Below, one piece after another: positions 42,969 through 52,160 of a stretch of DNA of 64,000 nucleotides. A program made the translations under genes and the position numbers. Below the pieces are notes generated by a model. That model saw nothing but the letters and a program-made list of their open reading frames with translations. It was not told the origin of the DNA and ran no database searches. The first letter of the stretch is position 1. Each line of letters starts with the position of its first letter. The DNA is taken from positions 186,001 through 250,000 of the forward strand of contig NZ_MJAP01000002.1 in assembly GCF_001884735.1 (NCBI RefSeq), given 5' to 3'. The DNA comes from Natronohydrobacter thiooxidans (GTDB taxonomy: Bacteria > Pseudomonadota > Alphaproteobacteria > Rhodobacterales > Rhodobacteraceae).

Positions 42969-42995
42969 ACACCGATGACATGACATCGGTGTCAT
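42966..42995. promoter_or_regulatory. LacI-type operator, perfect inverted repeat
   Basis: Perfect 12-base arms (ATGACACCGATG / CATCGGTGTCAT) around a 6-base spacer, 40 bases before the lacI start. The site overlaps the predicted -10 element and transcript start, pointing to autoregulation by the LacI-family protein encoded next. Confidence 0.75.
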
Positions 42996-43034
42996 TCACT
43001 GGCACTGGCGCCTGACGACTCTCGGGAGGGGTAA

Positions 43035-44084
43035 ATGTCAACGATTTATGATGTTGCACAGCGGGCCGGGGTGTCTGCCAAGACCGTCTCGCGCGTCCTG
43101 AACGGCGATGGCCCTGTCGGTCAGAAAACCCGCGCCCGAGTGCAAGAGGCGATCCGCCAGCTTGGCTATGTCCCCTCGCAGGCCGCGCGCATGATGCGCT
43201 CCAACAAATCGGGGCTGATCGGTCTGATCACCGGCGCCATCTCGCGCAGCACTGAGCCGACAGAGCCGACCGGCCTGCCCGATCTGTATATTGTTCAGGG
43301 CATTCAGAGCCATATGGCCGAATGCGGCATGACGCTGATGATCGCCGATACCGGGGGCGCGCAGGACCGCGTGGCACCGCTGATCCAGACCTTTCAGGAA
43401 CACCGGGTCGAGGGGTTGATCTATGTCGCCGATTATCACCGCGAAGTGGACCTGTCGGATGCGCAGGCCAGTTGCCCGATCCATCTGGTCAATTGCTATG
43501 ACGCGACGGGCCTGCCCTGCGTCCTGCCCGATGACCGGGCAGGCCAGCAGGCATTGACGCAGCGCCTTCTTGCGCATGGCCATCGCCGGATCGCCTATGT
43601 CACGCTCGACGAGAGCATGGACGCAACCCGCCTGCGCAGTCAGGGCTATCGCGACGCGCTGGTGCAGGCCGGGATCGCCTTTGACCCGGCCTTGCTGATC
43701 GAAGGCCACAAGCAGGATGCGCAGGATGCGAATGCGCGGCTGGCGCGGTCGATTGATCACCTTCTGGCCTTGCCCAACCCGCCCTCTGTCATCTGCTGCG
43801 GCAATGACGAGATGGCATTGCGTCTTTACGGACATCTGCGGCGGCGCGGCATGCGCGTGCCCGAAGAAATCTCGATCACCGGCTATGACAATTACCGCGC
43901 CATTGCCGAAACCCTCTACCCGCCCCTGACCACGGTTGAACTGCCCTATCGCGCCATGGGCGAAAGCGTCGCCGCCAGATTGCTGGAACAGATCGCATCC
44001 GGCCGAGCACCCGGTGACGGTCTGTGCGAATTGGTCGCCTCGCCCGTGGTCTGGCGCGATTCCGTGACCGCCATCCAAACCTGA
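43035..44084 (+). CDS. LacI-family transcriptional repressor of the sugar operon
   Basis: The 349-residue product has an N-terminal LacI helix-turn-helix (TIYDVAQRAGVSAKTVSRVLNG) with the hinge helix at PSQAARMMRSNKSG, and a periplasmic-binding-protein-like effector domain (about 60-340). It starts after a GGGAGGGG ribosome-binding site and leads the operon LacI-SBP-permease-permease-glycosidase-ATPase on the same strand. The large inverted repeat just upstream is its probable operator. The effector is presumably the transported sugar, which the sequence does not identify. Confidence 0.9.
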   Translation: MSTIYDVAQRAGVSAKTVSRVLNGDGPVGQKTRARVQEAIRQLGYVPSQAARMMRSNKSGLIGLITGAISRSTEPTEPTGLPDLYIVQGIQSHMAECGMTLMIADTGGAQDRVAPLIQTFQEHRVEGLIYVADYHREVDLSDAQASCPIHLVNCYDATGLPCVLPDDRAGQQALTQRLLAHGHRRIAYVTLDESMDATRLRSQGYRDALVQAGIAFDPALLIEGHKQDAQDANARLARSIDHLLALPNPPSVICCGNDEMALRLYGHLRRRGMRVPEEISITGYDNYRAIAETLYPPLTTVELPYRAMGESVAARLLEQIASGRAPGDGLCELVASPVVWRDSVTAIQT

Positions 44085-44112
44085 ATTCAGTCTCAAAAAA
44101 CGGGAGGACACC

Positions 44113-45372
44113 ATGAAACTGAAGAGACTTGCTGCCTGTTCACTGGCAGCGCAAAGCCTTGCCCTGAGCGCGGCTTTTGCACAAACACCCCTGAGCATGT
44201 GGTATCACGGCGCGGGCAATGAGGTAGAAAGCGTGATCATCAATCAGATCGTGGCTGATTTCAACGCCAGCCAATCGGATTGGGTCGTCTCGCTCGAAAG
44301 CTTCCCGCAGGGCGCCTATAACGACTCGGTCGTCGCGGCAGCCCTTGCAGGCAATCTGCCCGATATTCTCGATGTGGATGGCCCTGTCATGCCCAACTGG
44401 GCTTGGGCGGGCTATATGCAGCCCCTGCCGCTGGACGAAGCCGTGATCGCGGATTTCCTGCCCGGCACCAAGGGCTATTGGGACGGGCAGCTCTATTCCA
44501 TCGGCCTGTGGGATGCCGCCGTGGCGCTGGTCACGCGCCAATCGACACTGGATGCGCTGGATCTGCGCACCCCCACGCTCGATGAGCCCTGGAGCGGCGA
44601 GGAATTCATGGCCGCGCTCGATGCCGCCAAGGCTGCGGGCGAGTGGGAATATGCTTTCGATCCGGGCCTCGCCTGGACCGGCGAATGGTTTCCCTATGCC
44701 TTCTCGCCCTTCCTGCAAAGCTTCGGCGGCGATATCGTGGACCGCAGCAGCTATCAATCCGCCGATGGTGTGCTGAACGGGGATGAGGCCATCGCCTTCG
44801 GGGAATGGTGGCAGAGCCTCTTCACCGGCGGCTATGCGCCGGGCACCAGTCAGGATCCGGCCGCGCGCGACAATGGCTTCGTTGAGGGGCGCTATGCATT
44901 CTCGTGGAATGGCAACTGGGCCGCGCTGAACGCCCTGAACACATTTGACGACACGCTCTTCCTGCCTGCGCCCGATTTCGGCCATGGCCCGAAAATCGGT
45001 GCGGCAAGCTGGCAATTCGGCGTTTCGGGCACCTCTCAGCACCCGGACGGCGCGGCGGCTTTCATCGAATTCGCGCTTCAGGACGAATATCTGGCGGCCT
45101 TCTCCGACGGGATCGGCCTGATTCCGGCCACGGCCTCGGCGGCGGAGATGACGGAACACTACGCCGAAGGGGGCGCGATGGCCGTGTTCTTTGACCTCAG
45201 CGAGGCGCAGGGCCTCGTGCGGCCCGTCTCGCCCGGCTATGTGGTGCAGGCGCTGGTCTTCGAAAAAGCCCTTGCCGATATCGCCAATGGCGCGGATGTG
45301 GCCGATACGCTCGATGCCGCCGTCGATGAGATCGACGCCGATATCGCCCGCAATGGCGGCTACGGCCACTGA
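44113..45372 (+). CDS. Sugar ABC transporter substrate-binding protein (CUT1)
   Basis: A 419-residue family-1 solute-binding protein with a cleavable signal peptide (MKLKRLAACSLAAQSLALSAAFA, cut before QTPLS). The mature part shows the SBP_bac_1 pattern: NEVESVIINQIVADFNASQSDW, LPDILDVDGPVMPNWAWAGYMQPL, and AASWQFGVSGTSQHPDGAAAFIEF. It is periplasmic and captures an oligosaccharide for the permease pair encoded next. GGGAGGA precedes the start. With the clan GH-J enzyme in the operon, a fructoside is a possible substrate (inference). Confidence 0.9.
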   Translation: MKLKRLAACSLAAQSLALSAAFAQTPLSMWYHGAGNEVESVIINQIVADFNASQSDWVVSLESFPQGAYNDSVVAAALAGNLPDILDVDGPVMPNWAWAGYMQPLPLDEAVIADFLPGTKGYWDGQLYSIGLWDAAVALVTRQSTLDALDLRTPTLDEPWSGEEFMAALDAAKAAGEWEYAFDPGLAWTGEWFPYAFSPFLQSFGGDIVDRSSYQSADGVLNGDEAIAFGEWWQSLFTGGYAPGTSQDPAARDNGFVEGRYAFSWNGNWAALNALNTFDDTLFLPAPDFGHGPKIGAASWQFGVSGTSQHPDGAAAFIEFALQDEYLAAFSDGIGLIPATASAAEMTEHYAEGGAMAVFFDLSEAQGLVRPVSPGYVVQALVFEKALADIANGADVADTLDAAVDEIDADIARNGGYGH

Positions 45373-45381
45373 CCCCGAATG

Positions 45382-45405
45382 CCCGCGCCTGATCTCGGGC
45401 GCGGG
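45382..45405 (+). terminator. Intercistronic hairpin after the binding-protein gene
   Basis: Perfect 8-base GC-rich arms (CCCGCGCC/GGCGCGGG, 8-base loop) between the binding-protein stop and the first permease start. Such hairpins typically attenuate transcription or protect the 3' end so that the binding protein is made in excess. Confidence 0.55.
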
Positions 45406-45435
45406 ACTTCCCTCCAGCCTGACAAAGGCACTCCC

Positions 45436-46506
45436 ATGTCTTCGAAACTGACCACATCCAACCGCGCAGGCTGGGCCTTCGCGGCACCGGGGATCGCTTT
45501 GATCGCGGTCTTCATCATCCTGCCGTTCTTCTTTGCCTTCGCGCTGTCACTGACCAACCAGCGGCTGATCTCGCCCAATCCCACCCAATTCGTGGGCATG
45601 CAGAATTACCGCGACATGCTGTCAGTCTCGGTGCTGCGTCTTGCCCCCGACCGCGATGACGCGGGCCAGATCCAGCGCGACGCGGCAGGCGCCCCGGTCT
45701 ATCCCCGGATCCGCGACATCACCCGCAGCCCGGATTTCCCGCAATATCGCGGCATGCGCGAATGGTTCCGCTTTCATATGGGCGAGACAGCCCATGTCGT
45801 GATCGCGCGCGATGTGGTGTTCATGAAGGCGCTGGTCAATACGCTCACCTTCGTTCTGGTCGTGGCCCCGGTGCAAGGGGGGCTGGCGCTGATCCTCGCC
45901 CTTCTGGTCAACCAGAAACTGCGCGGGATCACCCTCTTCCGGGCAATCTATTTCATGCCTGTGGTGGTCTCGATTGTGGTCGTGTCTCTCTTGTGGCGCT
46001 TCATCTATTCCCCGGACGGGGGCTTGCTGAACAACCTGTTGTCGGCGCTCACTTTCGGGGCCTTCCAACCCGTCAACTGGCTGGGCAATCCCGATACCGC
46101 GCTTCCCGCGATCATGGGCATGTCGATCTGGCAGGCAGTGGGCTTCCATATGGTGATCTGGCTCTCGGGTCTGCAGACCATCAGCCCCACGCTTTACGAG
46201 GCCGCCGAGATCGAAGGCGCGTCGAAATGGCAGACCTTCCGCTATGTGACATGGCCGGGGCTGCGCCATACCGCCGTGCTGGTGCTCATTGTCATCACCA
46301 TGCAGGCTTTCGCGCTCTTTGCCCAGATCGACGTGATGACCCGCGGCGGCCCGCTGGACAGCACCCAGACGCTGGTCTTTCAGGCGGTCGAACGCGGCTA
46401 TGGCAAGCAGGATATTTCCGGCGGGGCGACGATCAGCGTGGTGCTGTTCCTGATGGTGCTGGCCATTTCGCTGCTGCAACGCTGGCTGACCAGAGAGAGG
46501 GCCTGA
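45436..46506 (+). CDS. Sugar ABC transporter permease (MalF-type)
   Basis: A 356-residue product from the ATG at 45436; an upstream in-frame extension has no start support. It has six predicted membrane segments, a periplasmic insertion between the first two (about 55-130), and the EAA loop EAAEIEGASKWQTFRYVTWPGLR that docks on the ATPase. It pairs with the next permease, one base downstream. Confidence 0.9.
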   Translation: MSSKLTTSNRAGWAFAAPGIALIAVFIILPFFFAFALSLTNQRLISPNPTQFVGMQNYRDMLSVSVLRLAPDRDDAGQIQRDAAGAPVYPRIRDITRSPDFPQYRGMREWFRFHMGETAHVVIARDVVFMKALVNTLTFVLVVAPVQGGLALILALLVNQKLRGITLFRAIYFMPVVVSIVVVSLLWRFIYSPDGGLLNNLLSALTFGAFQPVNWLGNPDTALPAIMGMSIWQAVGFHMVIWLSGLQTISPTLYEAAEIEGASKWQTFRYVTWPGLRHTAVLVLIVITMQAFALFAQIDVMTRGGPLDSTQTLVFQAVERGYGKQDISGGATISVVLFLMVLAISLLQRWLTRERA

Positions 46507-46507
46507 C

Positions 46508-47386
46508 ATGGCGTCAATTTCCCCAGACAATCACGGGCTGCGGCTGGCCGTGCGCTATGCGGTGCTGATCCTGATCGCGCTGATCTTCGTCTTCCCGCTG
46601 GTCTTCATGGTCATGTCCAGCCTGAAACCTGCGCAGCAATTGCTGGCCGATACTGCCAGCCTGCGCGCCTTCCTGCCGGTGGGCGATATCAGTCTGGACA
46701 ATTATGCACGGGCCTTCCAGCGCGCCCCAATCGGGCTTTTTGTCTTCAACTCGGTTCTGGTCACCGGGCTGACGGTGCTCCTGTGCTTGGCTGTCTGCTC
46801 GATGGCGGGTTTCGCCTTTGTCTATCTGAACTGGCGCGGGCGTGACCTGTTCCTGTCGATCATTCTGGCCACGCTGATCGTGCCGTTCGAGACCATCGCC
46901 ATCCCGCTTCTGCTCCTGGTGTCGAAACTGCCATGGATCGGCTGGGAGGGGGTGAGCTATGGCTGGCTCAACAGCTACCGCGTCCAGATCATCCCCTGGA
47001 TTGCCGATGCGCTGACGATCTTTCTCTTCGTGCAGTATTTCAAGGGCCTGCCACGCGAGCTGATCGAAGCCGCGCGCGTCGAGGGCGCGACATGGTTCCA
47101 GATCTACTGGCGCGTGGTCATGCCCCTCTCCGGCCCGGTGCTGGCCACCGCCGCGATCCTGAAATTTCTGGTCATGTATAACCAGTATCTCTGGCCGCTG
47201 ATCGTGGTCCAGCAAGAGAAATACCGCCCCGTCATGGTCGGTCTGCAATACTTCTTCCAACTCAATATCGCCTGGGGCGAGGTCATGGCCTATCTCACCA
47301 TGATCACCCTGCCGGTGCTGGCCTTCTATCTGGCCCTGCAACGCGCCTTCATCGCCTCGATCGCGTCAACCGGTGTGAAAGGATAA
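46508..47386 (+). CDS. Sugar ABC transporter permease (MalG-type)
   Basis: A 292-residue, six-segment permease with the EAA motif as ELIEAARVEGATWFQIYWRVVMPL and the MalG-type C-terminus. It begins immediately after the MalF-type gene and forms the translocation pore with it. Confidence 0.9.
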   Translation: MASISPDNHGLRLAVRYAVLILIALIFVFPLVFMVMSSLKPAQQLLADTASLRAFLPVGDISLDNYARAFQRAPIGLFVFNSVLVTGLTVLLCLAVCSMAGFAFVYLNWRGRDLFLSIILATLIVPFETIAIPLLLLVSKLPWIGWEGVSYGWLNSYRVQIIPWIADALTIFLFVQYFKGLPRELIEAARVEGATWFQIYWRVVMPLSGPVLATAAILKFLVMYNQYLWPLIVVQQEKYRPVMVGLQYFFQLNIAWGEVMAYLTMITLPVLAFYLALQRAFIASIASTGVKG

Positions 47387-47392
47387 CCCGTA

Positions 47393-48388
47393 ATGGTTCT
47401 GGCACTCGACAAACAATGGATCTGGGACAGCTGGTACGCCCATGACGGCGACAAATGGCATGTCTTTTTCCTGAAAGCGGATAAATCGCTCATCAACCCC
47501 GAACTGCGCCATTTCAATGTCACGCAGGGCCATGCAGTCAGCGACGATCTGGTGAACTGGGACCATCTGGGCACCTGCCTCGCGCCCGTCAGCGGCCCGG
47601 CATGGGATGATTTCACCACATGGACAGGATCGGTGGTGCGCGACGACACCGGGCTGTGGCATCTCTTCTACACCGGCACATCCCGCGCCGATGAGGGGCT
47701 TTACCAGCGCATCGGCCATGCCACCTCGGACGATCTGCACAACTGGCAGCGCGTGGGGGACGGGTTGTGTCTGGACCTGACCGGACCGCAAGCTGCCTCC
47801 TATGAGGCCGATTTTGCCAGGGGCTTCTGGCATGACCGCGCCATGCGCGACCCTTGGGTCATGCGCGACCCCGATGGCGCGGGCTGGCTGATGTATTTCA
47901 CCGCCCGCGCGCCGGGCATCGCGGAACCCAATGCCGGCGGTGCCATCGGCTTCGCGACATCCGATGATCTGACGACATGGACCCTGCAGGAGCCGGTGTT
48001 CATCGGCGGCTATGGCCAGCTCGAAGTGCCGCAGGTGTTTCAGGTCGCAGGCCGCTGGTATTGCCTGTTTTGCACCGCTGCCGAGCATTTCTCGCAGGCC
48101 GAGGCCGCCGCCATCCCCGGCGGCCCGGTCACAGGCACGCATTACCTGACAGCCGACAACCCGCGCGGGCCGTGGACGATTGCGCCGGGGCCGTTTCTCG
48201 ATGGCGCCTTGCCCTGCCGCCGCTACGCCGCGCGCATCGTGGAAACCGATGCCGGGCTGCGCATCATGGGCTTTGCCGACAAGGATGCCGACGGGCAGTT
48301 TCTGGGCGTGATCCTCGATCCCGAACCGGTCGAGGTGACGGAAGATGGCCGGCTGATCGTAACCCCGGCCCCACAGGCAGCGGAGTAG
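47393..48388 (+). CDS. Clan GH-J glycosidase (GH32/GH68-like), cytoplasmic
   Basis: A 331-residue five-bladed beta-propeller enzyme without signal peptide. The three expected acidic positions are in WIWDSWYAHDGDKW (nucleophile-type Asp, similar to WDSW of GH68), MRDPWVM (RDP) and LEVPQVF (acid/base Glu). Repeated SDDLxxW motifs (SDDLVNW, SDDLHNW, SDDLTTW) mark the propeller blades. It sits between the permease and ATPase genes, so it probably cleaves the imported sugar inside the cell. Fructoside hydrolysis is the family expectation, but substrate specificity is not proven. Confidence 0.75.
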   Translation: MVLALDKQWIWDSWYAHDGDKWHVFFLKADKSLINPELRHFNVTQGHAVSDDLVNWDHLGTCLAPVSGPAWDDFTTWTGSVVRDDTGLWHLFYTGTSRADEGLYQRIGHATSDDLHNWQRVGDGLCLDLTGPQAASYEADFARGFWHDRAMRDPWVMRDPDGAGWLMYFTARAPGIAEPNAGGAIGFATSDDLTTWTLQEPVFIGGYGQLEVPQVFQVAGRWYCLFCTAAEHFSQAEAAAIPGGPVTGTHYLTADNPRGPWTIAPGPFLDGALPCRRYAARIVETDAGLRIMGFADKDADGQFLGVILDPEPVEVTEDGRLIVTPAPQAAE

Positions 48389-48392
48389 AGCC

Positions 48393-49463
48393 ATGGCGGA
48401 TGTGAACCTCAAGGGCCTGCGCAAATCCTACGGGGCGGTCGATGTGATCAAGGGCGTTGATATCGACATCAGGGATGGCGAATTCTGCGTCTTTGTCGGC
48501 CCCTCGGGCTGCGGCAAATCCACACTCCTGCGCATGATCGCCGGGCTGGAGGATATCACCGAGGGCACGCTTTCCATCGGGGGGCGCGTGGTCAATGACA
48601 TCACCCCCAAAGAGCGCGGCGTGGGCATGGTGTTCCAGTCCTATGCGATCTTTCCGCATATGACCGTGCGCGAGAATATCGCCTTTGGCCTGACCATCTC
48701 GGGCGCGTCCAAGGCCGAGAAGAACGCCAAGGTGCAGGAAGCCGCGCGCATCCTGCAGATGGAACATCTCTTGGACCGCCGCCCCAGCCAGTTATCGGGC
48801 GGGCAGCGTCAGCGCGTGGCCATCGGTCGCGCCATCGTGCGCAAGCCCAATGTGTTTCTCTTCGATGAACCGCTCTCCAATCTCGATGCGGCGCTGCGCA
48901 TGGATATGCGCATGGAGATCGGCAAACTGCACCGCCAGTTGGACGCGACCATGATCTATGTGACCCATGATCAGGTCGAGGCGATGACCTTGGCTGACAA
49001 GATCGTGGTGCTGAAGGAAGGCCGCGTCATGCAGATGGGCGCACCGATGGATCTCTATCACAATCCGGAAAACCTGTTCGTGGCGGGCTTTCTCGGCGCG
49101 CCCTCGATGAATTTCCTGAATGTCGATGTGCTGGAGGTGCAAGGGCAGGAAGCCAAAGTCACGCACCCCGCCATGGACCCGGTTGTCCTGAACACCAGGG
49201 GGCGCGCGATAATCAAGGGCAGCCGCGCCGTGATGGGGCTGCGTCCGCAATATCTGTCCGCCGGGGGCACGGGTTCGGGGCTGGTCGAGGGCAAGGTGGT
49301 TGTCGCCGAGCGTCTGGGCAGCGAAACCGTGGCCGATCTGGTGCTGCGCGACGGCACCAATCTGATCGCCACCTTCTCGGAAGATCGCGTCTTCCCGCCG
49401 GATGAGGCGGTCTCGCTGCGGTTCAACCCGGCAGAGGCGCATCTTTTCCCGGCTGATGGCTGA
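48393..49463 (+). CDS. Sugar ABC transporter ATPase (MalK/UgpC-type)
   Basis: A 356-residue CUT1 ATPase: Walker A GPSGCGKST (about 37-45), Q loop FQSYAIFPH, signature LSGGQRQRVAIGRA, Walker B VFLFDEPLSNLD and switch His in YVTHDQVEAM. The C-terminal TOBE/MalK regulatory domain follows (about 240-356). It begins four bases after the glycosidase gene and ends the operon before a strong hairpin. Confidence 0.93.
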   Translation: MADVNLKGLRKSYGAVDVIKGVDIDIRDGEFCVFVGPSGCGKSTLLRMIAGLEDITEGTLSIGGRVVNDITPKERGVGMVFQSYAIFPHMTVRENIAFGLTISGASKAEKNAKVQEAARILQMEHLLDRRPSQLSGGQRQRVAIGRAIVRKPNVFLFDEPLSNLDAALRMDMRMEIGKLHRQLDATMIYVTHDQVEAMTLADKIVVLKEGRVMQMGAPMDLYHNPENLFVAGFLGAPSMNFLNVDVLEVQGQEAKVTHPAMDPVVLNTRGRAIIKGSRAVMGLRPQYLSAGGTGSGLVEGKVVVAERLGSETVADLVLRDGTNLIATFSEDRVFPPDEAVSLRFNPAEAHLFPADG

Positions 49464-49465
49464 GC

Positions 49466-49494
49466 GCCACGCCGCCCTGCCGGGGCGGCGTGGC
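49466..49494. terminator. Hairpin between the sugar operon and modC
   Basis: Perfect 11-base GC-rich arms (GCCACGCCGCC/GGCGGCGTGGC, 7-base loop) directly after the ATPase stop and before the convergent modC stop. Probably a two-way terminator; no long T-run. Confidence 0.65.
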
Positions 49495-49514
49495 CTTCGG
49501 GCACAGAGCTCGCC

Positions 49515-50588
49515 TCAGGGCGAAACCGCGATGGATTTCAGAATCGCGTAACAGCTCTGCCCCGGCTCCAGCGCCAGAGCGTCAAGCGACCGCCTCGTGA
49601 TCTGCGCCATCAGCATCTGCGCCTCAGCACCGTCGCCAAGCGCCACCGTGACCAGCACATTCGGCGCCTCTGCCGCGCGGATCTCGCGGATCGTGCCGCG
49701 CAGGATATTCAGCGCCGACAGCCCCTGCGGCGCCACGCGCGACAGGATGACATCCTTGGCCGCGACCCGGATACGCAAGTCGCGCCCGGCCTCCTCGGGC
49801 AGGCGCGGGGGCCAGATCGTGCCGCCCGCCACCTGCAATTCGCTCAACCCGTCGCCATGATGCGCGACCACCTGCGCCGACAGAACCGAGACCAGCCCGC
49901 GCGCGCCCATCGTTGCCGGATCACCCAGCACCTGCGCAGGTGGCCCGAAAGCGGCCACCTTGCCCTCGCGCAGCGCGATGACCGTTGTGGCTAGCCGCGC
50001 GACTTCGGCAGAGGAATGGCTGACATAGAGGATCGGCACCGAAACCGCATCGCGCAGACGCTCGAAATAGGGCAGGATCTCGGCCTTGCGGGCCTCGTCC
50101 AGTGCGGCCAGCGGCTCGTCGGCAAGGATCAGTCTGGGCGCGGCCAAGAGCGCGCGGCCAATGGCGACCCGCTGCTTTTCCCCGCCCGACAGCGCACCGG
50201 GGCGGCGCGAGAGCAGACGGTCGATCCCCAGCAGATCCACCACCCGCTCCAGGCTTTCCGCCGGTGCATCCCGAGGGGCGAACCAGCGCCCATAGAGCAG
50301 GTTCTGGCGCACGGTCAGATGCGGAAACAACCGCCCTTCCTGAAAGATATATCCCAGCCGCCGCTTGCTTGGCGGCAGCCAGTGCCGTGTGGCGCTGTCC
50401 ATCAGCACCCAGTCTCCGGCGGCGATCCGCCCCTGATCGGGCCGCAGCAATCCCGCCACCGCATTGACCAGCGTGGTCTTGCCCGACCCCGAGGGGCCGA
50501 ACAGCACCGTCACCCCCGGCGGCGCCAGGACATCCACATCCAGCTCCAGCCCCGCGAAGCGGTGCCGCACCTGCAAGGCCAGCCTCAT
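49515..50588 (-). CDS. modC: Molybdate ABC transporter ATPase ModC
   Basis: The 357-residue product has an ATPase domain (Walker A GPSGSGKTT, signature LSGGEKQRVAIGRALL, Walker B LILADEPLAALD) and a C-terminal molybdate-binding TOBE/Mop domain (about 290-355, SALNILRGTIREIRAAEAPNVLVTVALGDG). It overlaps modB by four bases. It drives high-affinity molybdate uptake for molybdenum enzymes. Confidence 0.93.
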   Translation of the reverse strand: MRLALQVRHRFAGLELDVDVLAPPGVTVLFGPSGSGKTTLVNAVAGLLRPDQGRIAAGDWVLMDSATRHWLPPSKRRLGYIFQEGRLFPHLTVRQNLLYGRWFAPRDAPAESLERVVDLLGIDRLLSRRPGALSGGEKQRVAIGRALLAAPRLILADEPLAALDEARKAEILPYFERLRDAVSVPILYVSHSSAEVARLATTVIALREGKVAAFGPPAQVLGDPATMGARGLVSVLSAQVVAHHGDGLSELQVAGGTIWPPRLPEEAGRDLRIRVAAKDVILSRVAPQGLSALNILRGTIREIRAAEAPNVLVTVALGDGAEAQMLMAQITRRSLDALALEPGQSCYAILKSIAVSP

Positions 50589-51295
50589 GTGCCACCTACC
50601 AGCCGCGCCACCCGGCGCGCGATGATCTCGGACAGCAGAAGGGCGGCCATGGCAATGATCACCGCGACAATGACCAGCCGTGTTGCCGCTTCCTGCCCGC
50701 CCGGCACCTGCAGGAAAGCATAGATCGCCGAGGGGATGGTCTGGGTCTGGCCGGGAATATTCGACACGAAAGTGATGGTCGCGCCGAATTCGCCGATCGC
50801 CTTGGCAAAGGCAAGGATCGCCCCGGCGATGATGCCGGGCAGGATCAGCGGCAACGTGACCGTCACAAACACCCAGAAACGCGAGGCCCCGAGCGTGCTC
50901 GCCGCCGCCTCCAGCTTCGGGTCAACCGCTTCAATCGCCAGCCGGATCGCGCGCACCATCAGCGGAAAAGCCATGATCGCCGCCGCCACCGCAGCCCCGG
51001 TCCAGCGAAAGGAAAACACGATCCCGAACCATTGATCCAGAAACTGCCCGATCATGCCGCGCCGTCCCAGCACGATCAGCAGCAGATATCCCGTGACCAC
51101 TGGCGGCAGGATCAGCGGCAGATGCACGATCCCGTTCAGCACCTGCTTGCCCGGAAACTCCCAGCGCGCCAGAACATAGGCCACGAATATGCCCAGTGGC
51201 AGGCTCGCAAGCGTCGCCCAGAGCGAGACCCGCAGCGACAGCCGCACCGCCTGCCACTCGGCGGGGCCGAGCCAGTTTGCCCACTCTCCCCCCAT
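50585..51295 (-). CDS. modB: Molybdate ABC transporter permease ModB
   Basis: A 236-residue, five-segment permease with the ModB pattern LPLILPPVVTGYLLLIVLGRRG, the EAA-like loop AASTLGASRFWVFVTVTLPL, and AFAKAIGEFGATITFVSNIPGQTQT, a near-invariant ModB stretch. Its start overlaps the modA stop (TGATG). Confidence 0.94.
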   Translation of the reverse strand: MGGEWANWLGPAEWQAVRLSLRVSLWATLASLPLGIFVAYVLARWEFPGKQVLNGIVHLPLILPPVVTGYLLLIVLGRRGMIGQFLDQWFGIVFSFRWTGAAVAAAIMAFPLMVRAIRLAIEAVDPKLEAAASTLGASRFWVFVTVTLPLILPGIIAGAILAFAKAIGEFGATITFVSNIPGQTQTIPSAIYAFLQVPGGQEAATRLVIVAVIIAMAALLLSEIIARRVARLVGGT

Positions 51296-52089
51296 CAGTC
51301 CACGATACTGAATCCGTGCGCCAGCCAGATCGCACGGGCAGGCCCGGAGGTCAGAAAATCGAGAAAGCTCTCCGCCGCAGCGCTGTCGCTCTCAGCGGTG
51401 ATCGCGGCCGGATAGGTGATCGGCGCGTGGCTGTCGGCCGGAAAGGTGCCGATCACGCTGACCGCATCTTCCGCCACCGCATCGCTCGCATAGACGATGC
51501 CCAGAGGCGCCTCATTCCGCGCAACCAGGGCAAGCGCCGCGCGCACATTGTCGGTTTGCGCGACACGCGGTGCGACGCTCTCCCACAGCCCCAATGTCGC
51601 AAGCGCCGTCCGGCCATAGATCCCCGCCGGAACCGCATCGACCAGCGCCATGGCCAGCCGCTCATCCCCCAGCATACCCGCCAGATCCAGATCCGCGTCG
51701 AGGATCACCGGCGCCGCCTCATGCCCATGGGCGATCAGCACGAGAGTATTGCCCAGAATGTCGCGCCGCGTGCCCTCGCGCAGATCCCCCGAGGCCTCCA
51801 GCGCGTCCATCCAGTCGGGGCTTGCCGAGATGAAGATATCGGCAGGCGCACCCTCCTGTATCTGCCGGGCCAGCGCCGAAGCGCCCGCAAAGGATATCAC
51901 CGCCACCTGACCTGTCTCCGCCGTCCAGGCTTCGGCGACGCGGCTCAGCGCATCGGTCAGACTGGCCGCCGCAAAGACAAGCACATCCTGTGCGCCCGCG
52001 CGCGTCGGGACATGCGCCAGCGCCAGCACCGTCAGCACAGCGCCAATCCATCGAACCGGGGTAAGCTTGTACAACTGCATCGCTTTCAT
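51295..52089 (-). CDS. modA: Molybdate-binding periplasmic protein ModA
   Basis: A 264-residue product from ATG 52089 with a signal peptide (RWIGAVLTVLALAHVPTRAGA, cut before QDVLVF). Longer frames to 52236 overlap the upstream oxidoreductase gene. ModA features include VFAAASLTDALSRVAEAW, FAGASALARQIQEGAPADIFISAS, and the molybdate-ligand region NTLVLIAHG. It is the first gene of modABC, 71 bases after the oxidoreductase stop. A TTGACA at 52129-52134 (minus strand) may belong to its promoter. Confidence 0.9.
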   Translation of the reverse strand: MKAMQLYKLTPVRWIGAVLTVLALAHVPTRAGAQDVLVFAAASLTDALSRVAEAWTAETGQVAVISFAGASALARQIQEGAPADIFISASPDWMDALEASGDLREGTRRDILGNTLVLIAHGHEAAPVILDADLDLAGMLGDERLAMALVDAVPAGIYGRTALATLGLWESVAPRVAQTDNVRAALALVARNEAPLGIVYASDAVAEDAVSVIGTFPADSHAPITYPAAITAESDSAAAESFLDFLTSGPARAIWLAHGFSIVD

Positions 52090-52160
52090 ATCCGCATCCG
52101 CAGGACTGTCGCGGCAAGATGGCATGACTGTCAAGCGCCGCGCCCGGTGGAAAGATCCCC

